Shown here: positions 7,833 through 14,925 of the stretch, piece after piece
Position numbering within the stretch: the first letter of the stretch is position 1
How the letters are laid out: every line of letters starts with the position of its first letter
Source: Actinomycetes bacterium
GTDB taxonomy: Bacteria; Actinomycetota; Actinomycetes; Prado026
NCBI GenBank assembly: GCA_025455945.1
Contig: JALOLN010000030.1
Span: 1-15,596 of the forward strand
Reading direction: 5' to 3'
DNA: 15,596 bases
The notes under the pieces: generated by a model
The model's input: only the letters and a program-made list of their open reading frames with translations
Told to the model about the DNA's origin: nothing
Databases searched by the model: none
Translations under genes and position numbers: made by a program

Positions 7833-8996
7833 TCACGGCGCCACCCCCGCCCGCTCGATGTCGCGGTACACGGCGAGCAGGGCGTCGGCGTCGTGCGCCC
7901 ACGACAGCTCGGGGGCGGCCCTCCGGACGGCGGCCAGCAGCTCCGGGTAGCGGGCGACCGCCTCCCGGACGGCGCGCACGAGGCCGTCGGCGTCGCCGGG
8001 ACGGTACAGCGTCCCGATGCCGTGGTCGCGCACCACCCGGCCGAGCTCCTCCACGTCGGTGGCGACGACGGGGACGCCGGCGTGGACCGCGTGGAACAGC
8101 TTGTTCGGCAGGGCCAGCCGGTGGTTGACCCAGCGGTCGGAGTGGGTCACCAGCGCCAGGCCGTTGCGGCGGAGCAGCACGTCGACCTCGTCCACGGGCA
8201 CGGGCGCCATGACACCCGCTCCGCCGGTGTCCAGCCCGGCCAGGTAGGTCGGGTCGGCGGGGCCGACGAGGGTGACGGCGAGCGGGGCGAGCCTGGGCAC
8301 CGCCCGTGCGATCGTCTCGATCTCCCGGTAGGGGGCGATCCGACCGGCGTAGACAGCCCCCACCGGCACCTCTGGCAGCGGCGGGTCGTCCTGCAGCCGG
8401 GCCGGGAAGGTGTTGCGCACGACCGTCACGTGCGGCCACCCGTAGACGGAGCGCAGGCGGTCGGCCACCCCGGGGCCGACGGTGAGCACCGCGACGGCCG
8501 CGGCCCCGAGGTGGCGCTCCGCCGCCATCTCACGCCGGCGCACCAGCGGTGTCGGGCGCCCGTGCCGTGGCCGGCCCGGCCAGAACTCGTGCGTGTCGTA
8601 CACGTAGGGCACCCGCCGGTCCCGTGCCAGCCGGGCACCGAGCGGCAGGGCGGTGAAGTCGTGCGCGTGCACGACATCGAACTCTCGCCCGGCCGCGTCG
8701 CGTGCGGCCGCCTCGACCCAGGACCGGTGTGCCGCCGCCACGTGCGACGGCAGCAGCGCCCAGCGGGCCGCGCGGACCGGTGTCGACCGTGAGGCGGCCG
8801 CCCCTCCCGCAGCCCGCTTCAGCCCGGAGGTGCCTCCCGCGCTGGACACGGTCACCCCCGGTGGGGGGACGAACCCGTCCGGGACGTCGCGGCCCACGAC
8901 GTGCACCTGGTGTCCCGCCTCGCCCAGGGCCGCCGCCTCACGCAGGACCCTGGCGTCGTTGGCAACGTTCGTCCAGACCAGCATGAGGGCCCTCAC
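7833..8996 (-). CDS. GT4-family glycosyltransferase
   Basis: This 387-residue GT-B glycosyltransferase begins with ALMLVWTNVANDARVLREA and GHQVHVVGR, a classic GT4 acceptor domain. FDVVHAHDFTALPLGARLA (about 130-148) and VYDTHEFW follow. The donor domain has VGAVYAGRIAPYREIE, TLVGPADP and LPNKLFHAVHAGVPVVATD with Lys299; the usual Glu of KxxE is His302, a variant I have seen in related actinobacterial enzymes. The GTG at 8996-8994 overlaps the GT2 stop (GTGA) and has GGAGGG six bases upstream, which favours it over the ATG at 8984. A 124-base gap separates its end from the permease gene. It most likely extends the exported glycan; the sugar is unknown. Confidence 0.9.
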   Translation of the reverse strand: MRALMLVWTNVANDARVLREAAALGEAGHQVHVVGRDVPDGFVPPPGVTVSSAGGTSGLKRAAGGAAASRSTPVRAARWALLPSHVAAAHRSWVEAAARDAAGREFDVVHAHDFTALPLGARLARDRRVPYVYDTHEFWPGRPRHGRPTPLVRRREMAAERHLGAAAVAVLTVGPGVADRLRSVYGWPHVTVVRNTFPARLQDDPPLPEVPVGAVYAGRIAPYREIETIARAVPRLAPLAVTLVGPADPTYLAGLDTGGAGVMAPVPVDEVDVLLRRNGLALVTHSDRWVNHRLALPNKLFHAVHAGVPVVATDVEELGRVVRDHGIGTLYRPGDADGLVRAVREAVARYPELLAAVRRAAPELSWAHDADALLAVYRDIERAGVAP

Positions 8997-10030
8997 CGGG
9001 AGCCCTCCGGCGAGCCGGCGGCCAGACCACGCGGACTGAGCAGGAAGCCGACGCCCCACGCCCCGTGCATGGTCGCGTAGACCGCCGGCAGCCAGGCCTG
9101 CCCTGCCGGGGGCAGTCCGCGCGCCGTGACCGCCGAGGCACCGACCACCAGCGCGGCGTACCCGGCGGGGAGCGCCAGTGCCGGACGCCACCACGGTGCC
9201 GCGGCCAGACCGGCGAGCACCCCCAGGACCGCCACCGGCGGCGCCAGATAGCGAAGACTGGCCGTCCCCTGGTGGCTGCGCATGACGGTGCGGCGCCACC
9301 GCCCGTAGTGGAAGTACTGCCGGGCCAACGACCGCAGGTCGGGTCGAGGCCGGTAGGACACCCGCAGCCGAGGGGTGAACCACACCAGCCCGCCGGTACG
9401 GCGGATCCGCAGGTTCATCTCCCAGTCCTGGGCGCGCAGGTACGCCTCGTCGTAACCCCCCACGCGTTCCAGGGCCGCCCGCCGGAACACCCCGAGGTAG
9501 ACCGTGTCGGCGGGCCCTGGCTCCCCGCCGGTGTGGAAGCGGGCGTTGCCCACGCCGAACGGTGAGGTCATGGCGCGGGCGACGGCCTGCTCGAAGGGGG
9601 TGACACCCTCGGCGGCCATGATGCCGCCCACGTTGTCCGCCCCCGTCTCCATGAGGACCTCCACCGCCGTCCGCACGTAGTCACCGGGGAACAGCGCATG
9701 TCCGTCGACCCGGACGACGACCGGGTGGCGAGCCGCGCCGACGGCGGCGTTCAGCCCGGCCGGCGTGGTGCCCGTGGGGTTGCGGACCGAGCGGACCCGC
9801 CCCGGGTGCTCGCCCACGAGCTCGGCCGCGATCGCGTCGGTCCGGTCCCGCGACGGCCCGAGCGCCATGACCAGCTCGAGCTCGCCGGGGTAGTCCTGGG
9901 CCAGCACGTGCTCGACGGCCTCGCGCAGGTGCCGCTCCTCCTCGAGGACCGGCATCACCACCGACACGGGGGGCCAGCCGTCGGGCTGCGCGGCCGGCTC
10001 CGGCGCGGCAGACGAGGACACGGTGGGCAT
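8993..10030 (-). CDS. ExoA-like GT2 glycosyltransferase with C-terminal membrane segments
   Basis: This 345-residue inverting GT-A glycosyltransferase is the first gene of the minus-strand cassette. The nucleotide-binding strand is PVSVVMPVLEEERHLREAV (21-39). The metal-binding motif is VRVDGHALFP with Asp109, in the V-D-G-H form typical of ExoA-like succinoglycan transferases. NVGGIMAAEG, VYLGVFRRAALERVGGYDE, the QDWEMNLR segment with Asp202 and Glu204 as base candidates, and QYFHYGRWRR all fit that subfamily. Hydrophobic segments near 263-280 and 283-302, plus a weaker one near 313-332, suggest membrane attachment. The ATG at 10028-10030 is preferred; a GTG at 10081 would add 17 basic residues that the family lacks. 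By position it matches the GT2 gene upstream of the mycobacterial LCP gene, but its motifs are ExoA-like, not those of the rhamnosyltransferase WbbL. Confidence 0.9.
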   Translation of the reverse strand: MPTVSSSAAPEPAAQPDGWPPVSVVMPVLEEERHLREAVEHVLAQDYPGELELVMALGPSRDRTDAIAAELVGEHPGRVRSVRNPTGTTPAGLNAAVGAARHPVVVRVDGHALFPGDYVRTAVEVLMETGADNVGGIMAAEGVTPFEQAVARAMTSPFGVGNARFHTGGEPGPADTVYLGVFRRAALERVGGYDEAYLRAQDWEMNLRIRRTGGLVWFTPRLRVSYRPRPDLRSLARQYFHYGRWRRTVMRSHQGTASLRYLAPPVAVLGVLAGLAAAPWWRPALALPAGYAALVVGASAVTARGLPPAGQAWLPAVYATMHGAWGVGFLLSPRGLAAGSPEGSR

Positions 10031-10047
10031 GGGAATTCCACGGTAAC

Positions 10048-10070
10048 GGACCGGCCCGTTCCGCCGGTCC
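10048..10070. repeat. Perfect 8-bp inverted repeat upstream of the GT2 gene
   Basis: GGACCGGC (10048-10055) and GCCGGTCC (10063-10070) are exact reverse complements separated by a seven-base loop. The repeat begins 18 bases before the GT2 start codon. It would form a stable hairpin in the leader RNA if transcription starts further upstream, or it could be a repressor site. The function is unknown. Confidence 0.5.
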
Positions 10071-10245
10071 TTCCGCGCCACCCCCCGGCGTGGCTGCCGG
10101 CCAGCCGGCCGGCCCAGCCCCTACCCTGCGTGTGAGGCTCACCACAGTGCCCCGCGCGCGGCAGCGAGGGGGCCACTGCGCACGTCGTACCCTTGACGGC
10201 CGGGCGCGCCAGCGCTCGGTGCACCTGCTGGAGGCCCACCTCGCC
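10071..10245 (+). promoter_or_regulatory. Divergent promoter region for the LCP gene
   Basis: Two TACCCT hexamers, at 10122-10127 and 10188-10193, match the actinobacterial -10 pattern on the plus strand. The second would give a leader of about 45 bases. The palindrome GTGAG-G-CTCAC (10132-10142) sits just after the first and could be an operator. GGAGG at 10230-10234 is a ribosome binding site 11 bases before the ATG at 10246, slightly farther than usual. No clear minus-strand promoter for the GT2 cassette was found. Confidence 0.4.
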
Positions 10246-11775
10246 ATGACCGACGCCACCCCGGGCGCTGGCCTGCGCACCCTCCCGCCGGAGCTCGACC
10301 CCCGTGGGCCCCGTCCCCAGCCCCGCCCGGCGGGCCAGGACGGAAACCGTTGGCGGCGGCCGTTGACCTGGGTCGCCGGTGGCATGGCCACGCTCGTCGT
10401 GGCCTTCAGCGCCCTGGGCTACCTGCTCCTGGGCCACTACGAGGGGCAGATCGACCGGGTGGACGTCTTCGCCGGGCTGACGGGACGGCCGGCCAAGGTG
10501 GCCGACACCGCTCAGAACTACCTCATCGTGGGGTCCGACAACCGCGAGGGGCTGAGCGCCGCCGAGGCCCGCGCGCTGCACGTGGGCACCGCCTCCGCGG
10601 ACAACGGCGCGGGCCGGCGTTCCGACACGATGATCCTCCTGCACGTCTCCGAGCAGCGGGACAAGGCCACGCTGGTGAGCCTGCCGCGGGACTCGTACGT
10701 ACGGATCCCGGCCTACACCGGCGACGACGGCAAGCAGCACCCGGAGTCCTACAACAAGCTCAACGCCGCGTACGCCCTCGGCGGGCCGCAGCTCGCGGTG
10801 GCGACCGTGGAGGCGAACACCGGCGTCCTGGTCGACCACTACGTCGAGGTGGGGTTCGAGGGGTTCGTCCGGATGGTCGACGCCGTCGGCGGCGTCGAGA
10901 TCTGCACCCCGAAGGCCATCAAGGACACCAAGGCCGGGCTCCGGCTCGAGGCGGGCACCAACCAGCTGGACGGCGGCGAGGCGCTGGCCTACGTCCGCGC
11001 GCGGTACTTCGACCCGCGGGCCGACATCGGCCGCATCGAGCGCCAGCAGACGTTCCTGGGGGCGCTGTTCCGCCAGGCGACCAGCGCCGAGGTCCTGCTC
11101 AACCCGCTCGCGATGAACGCGTTCCTCGACGCCAGCCTGCAGTCCGTGCGCACCGACCCGGATCTCAGCCGCGACGACATCGTCGACCTCATGACGAAGA
11201 CCAGGGGGCTGGCGGCGGGCAACGTGGTCTTCGCCACCGTCCCGATCAGCGACTACGACTACCGCCCGGGCGGGGTGGGCTCGACGGTGCGCTGGGACGA
11301 GGCGGAGGCGGCCACCCTGTTCGAGCGGCTGCGCCAGGACCAGCCGGTGGGGAGCCAGACGACTGGCGCGACGGCGGCGACCGGGCCGGTGCTCACCGTG
11401 GCCCCGTCGTCCATCACGGTCCAGGTGCTCAACGGCGCCGGCGTGAGCGGCCTCGGGGCCCGGACCGCCGACGACCTGGCGAAGCTCGGCTTCGTCATGG
11501 CGGGCCCGGCCGCCAACGCCGACCGCAGCGGGGCGACGGTCACCGAGGTCCGGTACGACCCACGATGGGACGAGTCGCTGAAGACGCTGCTCGCGGCGCT
11601 GCCCGGCGCCAAGGCCGTCCCGGTGAAGGGACAGGGCAAGGTCTTCGAGGTGGTCGTCGGCTCCTCGTACGCCGGCGCGAAGGCGGTGACCGTCACCCCG
11701 TCGGCGGCCCCGGGTGCATCGGCGTCCGCGTCGGCCCTGACGACGACGTCCGCCGCCGAGAACCCCTGCGGCTGA
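10246..11775 (+). CDS. LytR-CpsA-Psr (LCP) family protein with LytR_C domain
   Basis: This 509-residue protein is a membrane-anchored LCP enzyme, a family that transfers lipid-linked glycopolymers to peptidoglycan outside the cell. A Pro/Arg-rich cytoplasmic tail (1-39) leads to one membrane span (about 40-63). The LCP domain spans about 90-290 with NYLIVGSDNR (91-100), RRSDTMILLHV (124-134), LVSLPRDSYVRIP (143-155), NKLNAAYALGGPQ (170-182), GGVEICTP (215-222) and AYVRARYFDPRADIGRIERQQ, including the Arg/Asp residues that bind the pyrophosphate. A LytR_C domain starts at ITVQVLNGAGVSGLGARTA (390-408) and ends near 475. The tail is Ser/Ala/Thr-rich and ends ENPCG. ATG 10246 is chosen since upstream codons look non-coding. 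Its position beside a GT2 gene matches mycobacterial Lcp1 (Rv3267). Confidence 0.94.
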   Translation: MTDATPGAGLRTLPPELDPRGPRPQPRPAGQDGNRWRRPLTWVAGGMATLVVAFSALGYLLLGHYEGQIDRVDVFAGLTGRPAKVADTAQNYLIVGSDNREGLSAAEARALHVGTASADNGAGRRSDTMILLHVSEQRDKATLVSLPRDSYVRIPAYTGDDGKQHPESYNKLNAAYALGGPQLAVATVEANTGVLVDHYVEVGFEGFVRMVDAVGGVEICTPKAIKDTKAGLRLEAGTNQLDGGEALAYVRARYFDPRADIGRIERQQTFLGALFRQATSAEVLLNPLAMNAFLDASLQSVRTDPDLSRDDIVDLMTKTRGLAAGNVVFATVPISDYDYRPGGVGSTVRWDEAEAATLFERLRQDQPVGSQTTGATAATGPVLTVAPSSITVQVLNGAGVSGLGARTADDLAKLGFVMAGPAANADRSGATVTEVRYDPRWDESLKTLLAALPGAKAVPVKGQGKVFEVVVGSSYAGAKAVTVTPSAAPGASASASALTTTSAAENPCG

Positions 11776-11809
11776 CCCGACCCCACCTTCCCCACCGCAC
11801 CCCTTCAGC

Positions 11810-11856
11810 ATGAAGGGCCCCTTGTGGCCACTAGATGGCCGTGGGGTGCCCTTCAT
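11810..11856 (+). terminator. Long stem-loop after the LCP gene, possible terminator
   Basis: Arms at 11810-11830 and 11836-11856 flank the five-base loop CTAGA. Of 21 paired positions, 16 are Watson-Crick, four are G-U pairs possible only in plus-strand RNA, and one is a C-U mismatch. The hairpin starts 34 bases after the LCP stop. No U-tract follows, so if it terminates transcription it is not a classical intrinsic terminator. ATGAAGGGC opens the first arm. Confidence 0.55.
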
Positions 11857-11874
11857 CCTGGGGCAGCCCGGCAG

Positions 11875-11919
11875 ATGAAGGGCGTGCCAGGGCGGTCTAT
11901 TCGCCTCAAGGGGCCCTTG
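11875..11919. repeat. Further copies of the ATGAAGGGC / CAAGGGGCCCTT repeat
   Basis: ATGAAGGGC recurs directly at 11875-11883, matching 11810-11818. CAAGGGGCCCTTG (11907-11919) is a near-perfect palindrome, and its first 12 bases are the exact reverse complement of 11813-11824. It lies 22 bases beyond the acyl-CoA dehydrogenase stop on the minus strand, where it could help end that transcript. The mix of direct and inverted copies resembles a REP-like intergenic element; whether it recurs in the genome cannot be seen here. Confidence 0.5.
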
Positions 11920-11940
11920 TTGCGGAAGAAGGGGCCGGGG

Positions 11941-13092
11941 TCAGCGGGCGCGCAGCACCTGACGGGCCATCACCAGGCGCTGGATCTGGTTCGTGCCCTC
12001 GTAGATCTGGGTGATCTTGACGTCGCGCATCATCCGCTCGACCGGGTAGTCACGGGTGTAGCCGTACCCGCCGAGCAGCTGGACGGCGTCCGTCGTGATC
12101 TGCATGGCGGCGTCGGACGCGAAGCACTTCGCCGCCGACGCGAAGAACGTCGCGTCGGGGTCGCCGGCGTCGGTGCGGGCCGCGGCCGCATAGGTGAGCT
12201 GGCGGGCCGCCTCGAGGTGCATCGCCATGTCGGCGAGCATGAACTGCAGACCCTGGAACTCCGCGATCGCCCGGCCGAACTGCTTGCGTTCCTTGACGTA
12301 GCCGACGGCGTAGTCCAGCGCGCCCTGGGCGATGCCCACCGCCTGGGCCGCGATCGTGGGCCGAGTGTGGTCGAGGGTGCGCAGCGCGGTCTTGAAGCCG
12401 GTCCCCGGCGCGCCGATGATCCGGTCCCCGGGCAGCCGGATGTTGTCGAAGTAGAGCTCCCTCGTCGGGGAGCCCTTGATCCCCATCTTCTTCTCCGGCG
12501 CGCCGAGGCTGAAGCCCTCGTCGTCGCCGTGCACCACGAACGCCGAGATGCCGTTCGCCCCCGCGTCGGGGTCGGTGACCGCCATCACGGTGTAGTACGA
12601 CGAGACGCCGGCGTTGGTGATCCAGCGCTTGACCCCGTTCAGCACCCACTCGTCGCCGTCAGCCACGGCACGGGTCCGCATCGACGCGGCGTCCGAGCCG
12701 GCCTCCGGCTCCGACAGCGCGTAGGAGAACATCGCCTCGCCGCGGGCCACCAGCGGCAGGTAGCGGCGCTTGAGGTCCTCGGAGCCCGACAGGATCATCC
12801 CCTGCGTCCCCAGCTTGTTCACGGCAGGGATCAGCGAGGACGCCGCACAGGCGCGCGCCACCTCCTCGACGACGATGCACGAGGCGACCGCGTCGGCCCC
12901 GGCCCCCTCGTACGCCTCGGGGATGTGCACCGCGTGGAAGTCCGCAGCGACGAGCGCGGCGTGCACGTCCCACGGGAACTCGCCGGTCTCGTCGATCTCC
13001 GCAGCCCGCGGGGCGATCTTGTCCTCCGCGAGTGCGCGCACCGACGCGCGCAGCATCTCCTGCTCCTCCGACGGACGGAACTGGTCGGACAC
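11941..13092 (-). CDS. fadE25: Acyl-CoA dehydrogenase, FadE25-like
   Basis: This 383-residue flavoenzyme would introduce the alpha-beta double bond in an acyl-CoA, passing electrons to ETF. The helical N-terminal domain includes VASCIVVEEVARACAASSLI and NKLGTQGMILSGSEDLKRR. The FAD/substrate signature ALSEPEAGSDAASMRTRA is near 125-142 and WVLNGVKRWITNAG near 150-163. The C-terminal domain has LDHTRPTIAAQAVGIAQGAL, KERKQFGRAIAEFQGLQ and QLLGGYGYTRDYPVERMMRD, then ITQIYEGTNQIQR with Glu365 as catalytic base. It closely resembles mycobacterial FadE25 from memory, and the purE-purK neighbourhood agrees. GTG at 13092-13090 is the best start: GGAGGAGGGG lies six bases before it. An in-frame TTG at 13110 would add six residues. 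The physiological substrate is uncertain. Confidence 0.95.
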   Translation of the reverse strand: MSDQFRPSEEQEMLRASVRALAEDKIAPRAAEIDETGEFPWDVHAALVAADFHAVHIPEAYEGAGADAVASCIVVEEVARACAASSLIPAVNKLGTQGMILSGSEDLKRRYLPLVARGEAMFSYALSEPEAGSDAASMRTRAVADGDEWVLNGVKRWITNAGVSSYYTVMAVTDPDAGANGISAFVVHGDDEGFSLGAPEKKMGIKGSPTRELYFDNIRLPGDRIIGAPGTGFKTALRTLDHTRPTIAAQAVGIAQGALDYAVGYVKERKQFGRAIAEFQGLQFMLADMAMHLEAARQLTYAAAARTDAGDPDATFFASAAKCFASDAAMQITTDAVQLLGGYGYTRDYPVERMMRDVKITQIYEGTNQIQRLVMARQVLRAR

Positions 13093-13133
13093 GGGGGACC
13101 CCTCCTCCAACGCTGAGGACGCACTTCGCGTCG

Positions 13134-13139
13134 AGCCTA
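13134..13139 (-). promoter_or_regulatory. Candidate -10 element for fadE25
   Basis: On the minus strand TAGGCT (13139-13134) matches the actinobacterial TANNNT pattern and would start transcription near 13127, giving a leader of about 35 bases that includes the strong ribosome binding site. No clear -35 element is visible. Confidence 0.45.
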
Positions 13140-13177
13140 CGACCGGGCCGCAGCGTGGGCCCGCCCGGGGCGCTCGG

Positions 13178-13183
13178 TACGCT
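13178..13183 (+). promoter_or_regulatory. Candidate -10 element for a leaderless UDP-glucose dehydrogenase transcript
   Basis: TACGCT ends seven bases before the GTG at 13190, so the transcript would start at or next to the start codon. No ribosome binding site precedes the GTG, which supports leaderless translation. Confidence 0.5.
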
Positions 13184-13189
13184 CGCCCG

Positions 13190-14509
13190 GTGACCCATCG
13201 GCTGACCGTCGTCGGGACCGGCTACCTCGGCGCCACCCACGCGGCCGCCATGGCCGAGCTCGGGCACGACGTGCTGGGCATGGACGTCGACCCGGCACGC
13301 ATCGCCGCGCTGGCCGAGGGGGACCTGCCGTTCTACGAGCCGGGCCTGGCCGACCTGCTGCGCCGCAACCTCGCGGCGGGACGGCTCCGGTTCACCGTCG
13401 ACCCGGCGGAGGTGGCGGCGTTCGGCGACGTCCACTTCCTCTGCGTGGGGACGCCGCAGCGCCCCGGCAGCTTCGCCGCCGACCTGCGCCAGGTGGAGAC
13501 CGCCGTGGCCCGGCTCGCACCGCACCTGGACCGGCCGGCCCTCGTCGTCGGCAAGTCCACCGTGCCCGTCGGGACGGCGGAACAGCTGGCGGCGCAGCTG
13601 CGCCGGACGGCGCCGGCCGGCGCCGACGTCGAACTGGCGTGGAACCCGGAGTTCCTCCGCGAGGGCTTCGCGGTGCAGGACAGCCTGGAGCCGGACCGGA
13701 TCGTGCTCGGCGTCGCCTCGGCGCGGGCGGAGGCGACCCTGCGGGCGGTGTACGCGCCGGTGATCGAGGCGGGCACGCCCGTCGTGATCAGCGACCTGCC
13801 CACCGCCGAGCTGGTGAAGGTGGCCGCCAACTCCTTCCTCGCCACGAAGATCTCCTTCATCAACGCGATGGCCGAGCTGTGTGAGGCGACCGGGGCCGAC
13901 GTCATGGTCCTGGCCGACGCGCTGGCGCACGACCCTCGCATCGGTGGGCAGTTCCTGCGCCCTGGCCTGGGCTTCGGCGGTGGCTGCCTGCCCAAGGACA
14001 TCCGGGCGTTCATGGCCCGCGCCGGCGAGCTCGGCGTCGACCAGGCGCTGACGTTCCTGCGCGAGGTCGACGCCATCAACCAGCGGCGGCGGGCCCGCAC
14101 CGTCGACCTGGCCCGCGCCGAGCTCGGGGGCGAGTTCGAGGGCCGCACCGTCGCCGTGCTGGGGGCGGCCTTCAAGCCGAACTCCGACGACGTCCGCGAC
14201 TCCCCCGCCCTGGACGTCGCGGCCACGATCCACGAGCTCGGGGCGGTGGTGCGGGTCCACGACCCGAAGGCCAACGCCAACGCCCAGGGCAGGTTCCCGC
14301 TGCTCGAGTACCACGACGACGTCCTGTCGGCGGTCACCGGGGCGGACGTCGTCCTGCACCTCACCGAGTGGGCGCAGTTCCGTGACCTGGACCCCGAGGT
14401 CCTCGGCCGCGTCGTCGCCGCTCGTCGGCTCGTGGACGGCCGCAACGCCCTCGACCCGGTCCGCTGGCGCGCCGCCGGCTGGACCTACCGTGCCCTGGGA
14501 CGGCCCTGA
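13190..14509 (+). CDS. UDP-glucose/GDP-mannose dehydrogenase family protein, probable UDP-glucose 6-dehydrogenase
   Basis: This 439-residue enzyme would oxidise the C6 hydroxyl of a UDP-hexose twice with NAD+ to give a UDP-uronic acid. The N-terminal Rossmann domain has LTVVGTGYLGATHAAAMAE (5-23) and Asp32/Asp34 for NAD ribose. FLCVGTPQ (83-90), STVPVGTAEQL (123-133) and WNPEFLREGFAVQD (151-164) follow. The helical core has ELVKVAANSFLATKISFINA with Lys210 and Asn214. GFGGGCLPKD holds the catalytic Cys266. The C-terminal domain includes GAAFKPNSDDVRDSPA (325-340). Length and motifs fit UDP-glucose dehydrogenase best, though UDP-N-acetylglucosamine 6-dehydrogenases share them, which matters because a WbpE/WbpD pair is nearby. 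GTG 13190 is the only plausible start. TGATG links it to the next gene. Confidence 0.92.
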   Translation: MTHRLTVVGTGYLGATHAAAMAELGHDVLGMDVDPARIAALAEGDLPFYEPGLADLLRRNLAAGRLRFTVDPAEVAAFGDVHFLCVGTPQRPGSFAADLRQVETAVARLAPHLDRPALVVGKSTVPVGTAEQLAAQLRRTAPAGADVELAWNPEFLREGFAVQDSLEPDRIVLGVASARAEATLRAVYAPVIEAGTPVVISDLPTAELVKVAANSFLATKISFINAMAELCEATGADVMVLADALAHDPRIGGQFLRPGLGFGGGCLPKDIRAFMARAGELGVDQALTFLREVDAINQRRRARTVDLARAELGGEFEGRTVAVLGAAFKPNSDDVRDSPALDVAATIHELGAVVRVHDPKANANAQGRFPLLEYHDDVLSAVTGADVVLHLTEWAQFRDLDPEVLGRVVAARRLVDGRNALDPVRWRAAGWTYRALGRP

Positions 14510-14925
14510 TGGACCGCTACGGCGACGTCGCGGTGATGCGCCGCCTGCTGATCGACAGCACCACGTGGGCTGTGGTCGGCCTCGGAGAGAACCCAGCCCG
14601 GCCCGCGTACGAGGTCGCCGAGTTCCTCCGGTCCCAGGGCAAGCGCATCGTCCCGGTGCACCCGGCTGCCGCCACCGTGCTCGGGGAGCCGGGCTTCCCG
14701 ACGCTGTCGGCGGTGCCGTTCCCGGTCGACGTCGTCGACCTGTTCGTCGCCCCTGCGCGGGTCGGCGCCATCGTCGACGAGGCGATCGCGGTCGGTGCCC
14801 CCGCGGTCTGGCTCCAGCTCGGGGTCGTCGACGAGGCGGCGGCGGCCCGGGCCCGGGCCGCCGGGCTGGACGTCGTCATGAACTACTGCCCGAAGCTCGA
14901 GGCCCCGCGGCTGCTCAGCTGGTGA
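14509..14925 (+). CDS. CoA-binding domain protein (YccU-like)
   Basis: This 138-residue protein is a stand-alone CoA-binding Rossmann domain related to the N-terminus of succinyl-CoA synthetase alpha and to YccU. It shows WAVVGLGENPARPAYEVAEF (20-39), KRIVPVHPAAATVLGEP, the strand VDVVDLFVAPARVGAIVDEA, WLQLGVVDEAAAARARAAGL (101-120) and DVVMNYCPKLE (121-131). Such proteins bind CoA but have no established enzymatic role in most bacteria. The start codon shares one base with the UDP-glucose dehydrogenase stop (TGATG), so translation is coupled. Its last 11 bases overlap the convergent purE end. The reason for the pairing with a sugar nucleotide dehydrogenase is unknown. Confidence 0.9.
   Translation: MDRYGDVAVMRRLLIDSTTWAVVGLGENPARPAYEVAEFLRSQGKRIVPVHPAAATVLGEPGFPTLSAVPFPVDVVDLFVAPARVGAIVDEAIAVGAPAVWLQLGVVDEAAAARARAAGLDVVMNYCPKLEAPRLLSW

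Noticed and set aside
6809..8128. Long open frame on the plus strand opposite the ABC exporter genes
   Set aside because: Rich in Arg, Gly, Asp and His with no domain pattern; it is a GC-rich shadow of two well-supported genes.
10090..10245. N-terminal extension of the LCP protein from an upstream GTG
   Set aside because: The 52 extra residues resemble no signal or domain; promoter-like hexamers and a GGAGG site lie within this stretch.
9955..11856. A 633-codon minus-strand open frame across the LCP gene
   Set aside because: Composition is typical of antisense GC-rich DNA, and the plus strand encodes a clear LCP protein.
11776..11940. CRISPR array or insertion sequence remnant
   Set aside because: The repeats are irregular in spacing and partly inverted, there are no uniform spacers, and no transposase sequence or target duplication is seen.
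12659..14359. A 566-codon minus-strand open frame over the UDP-glucose dehydrogenase
   Set aside because: Its end is an out-of-frame copy of the acyl-CoA dehydrogenase region and the rest is antisense to a gene with intact catalytic motifs.
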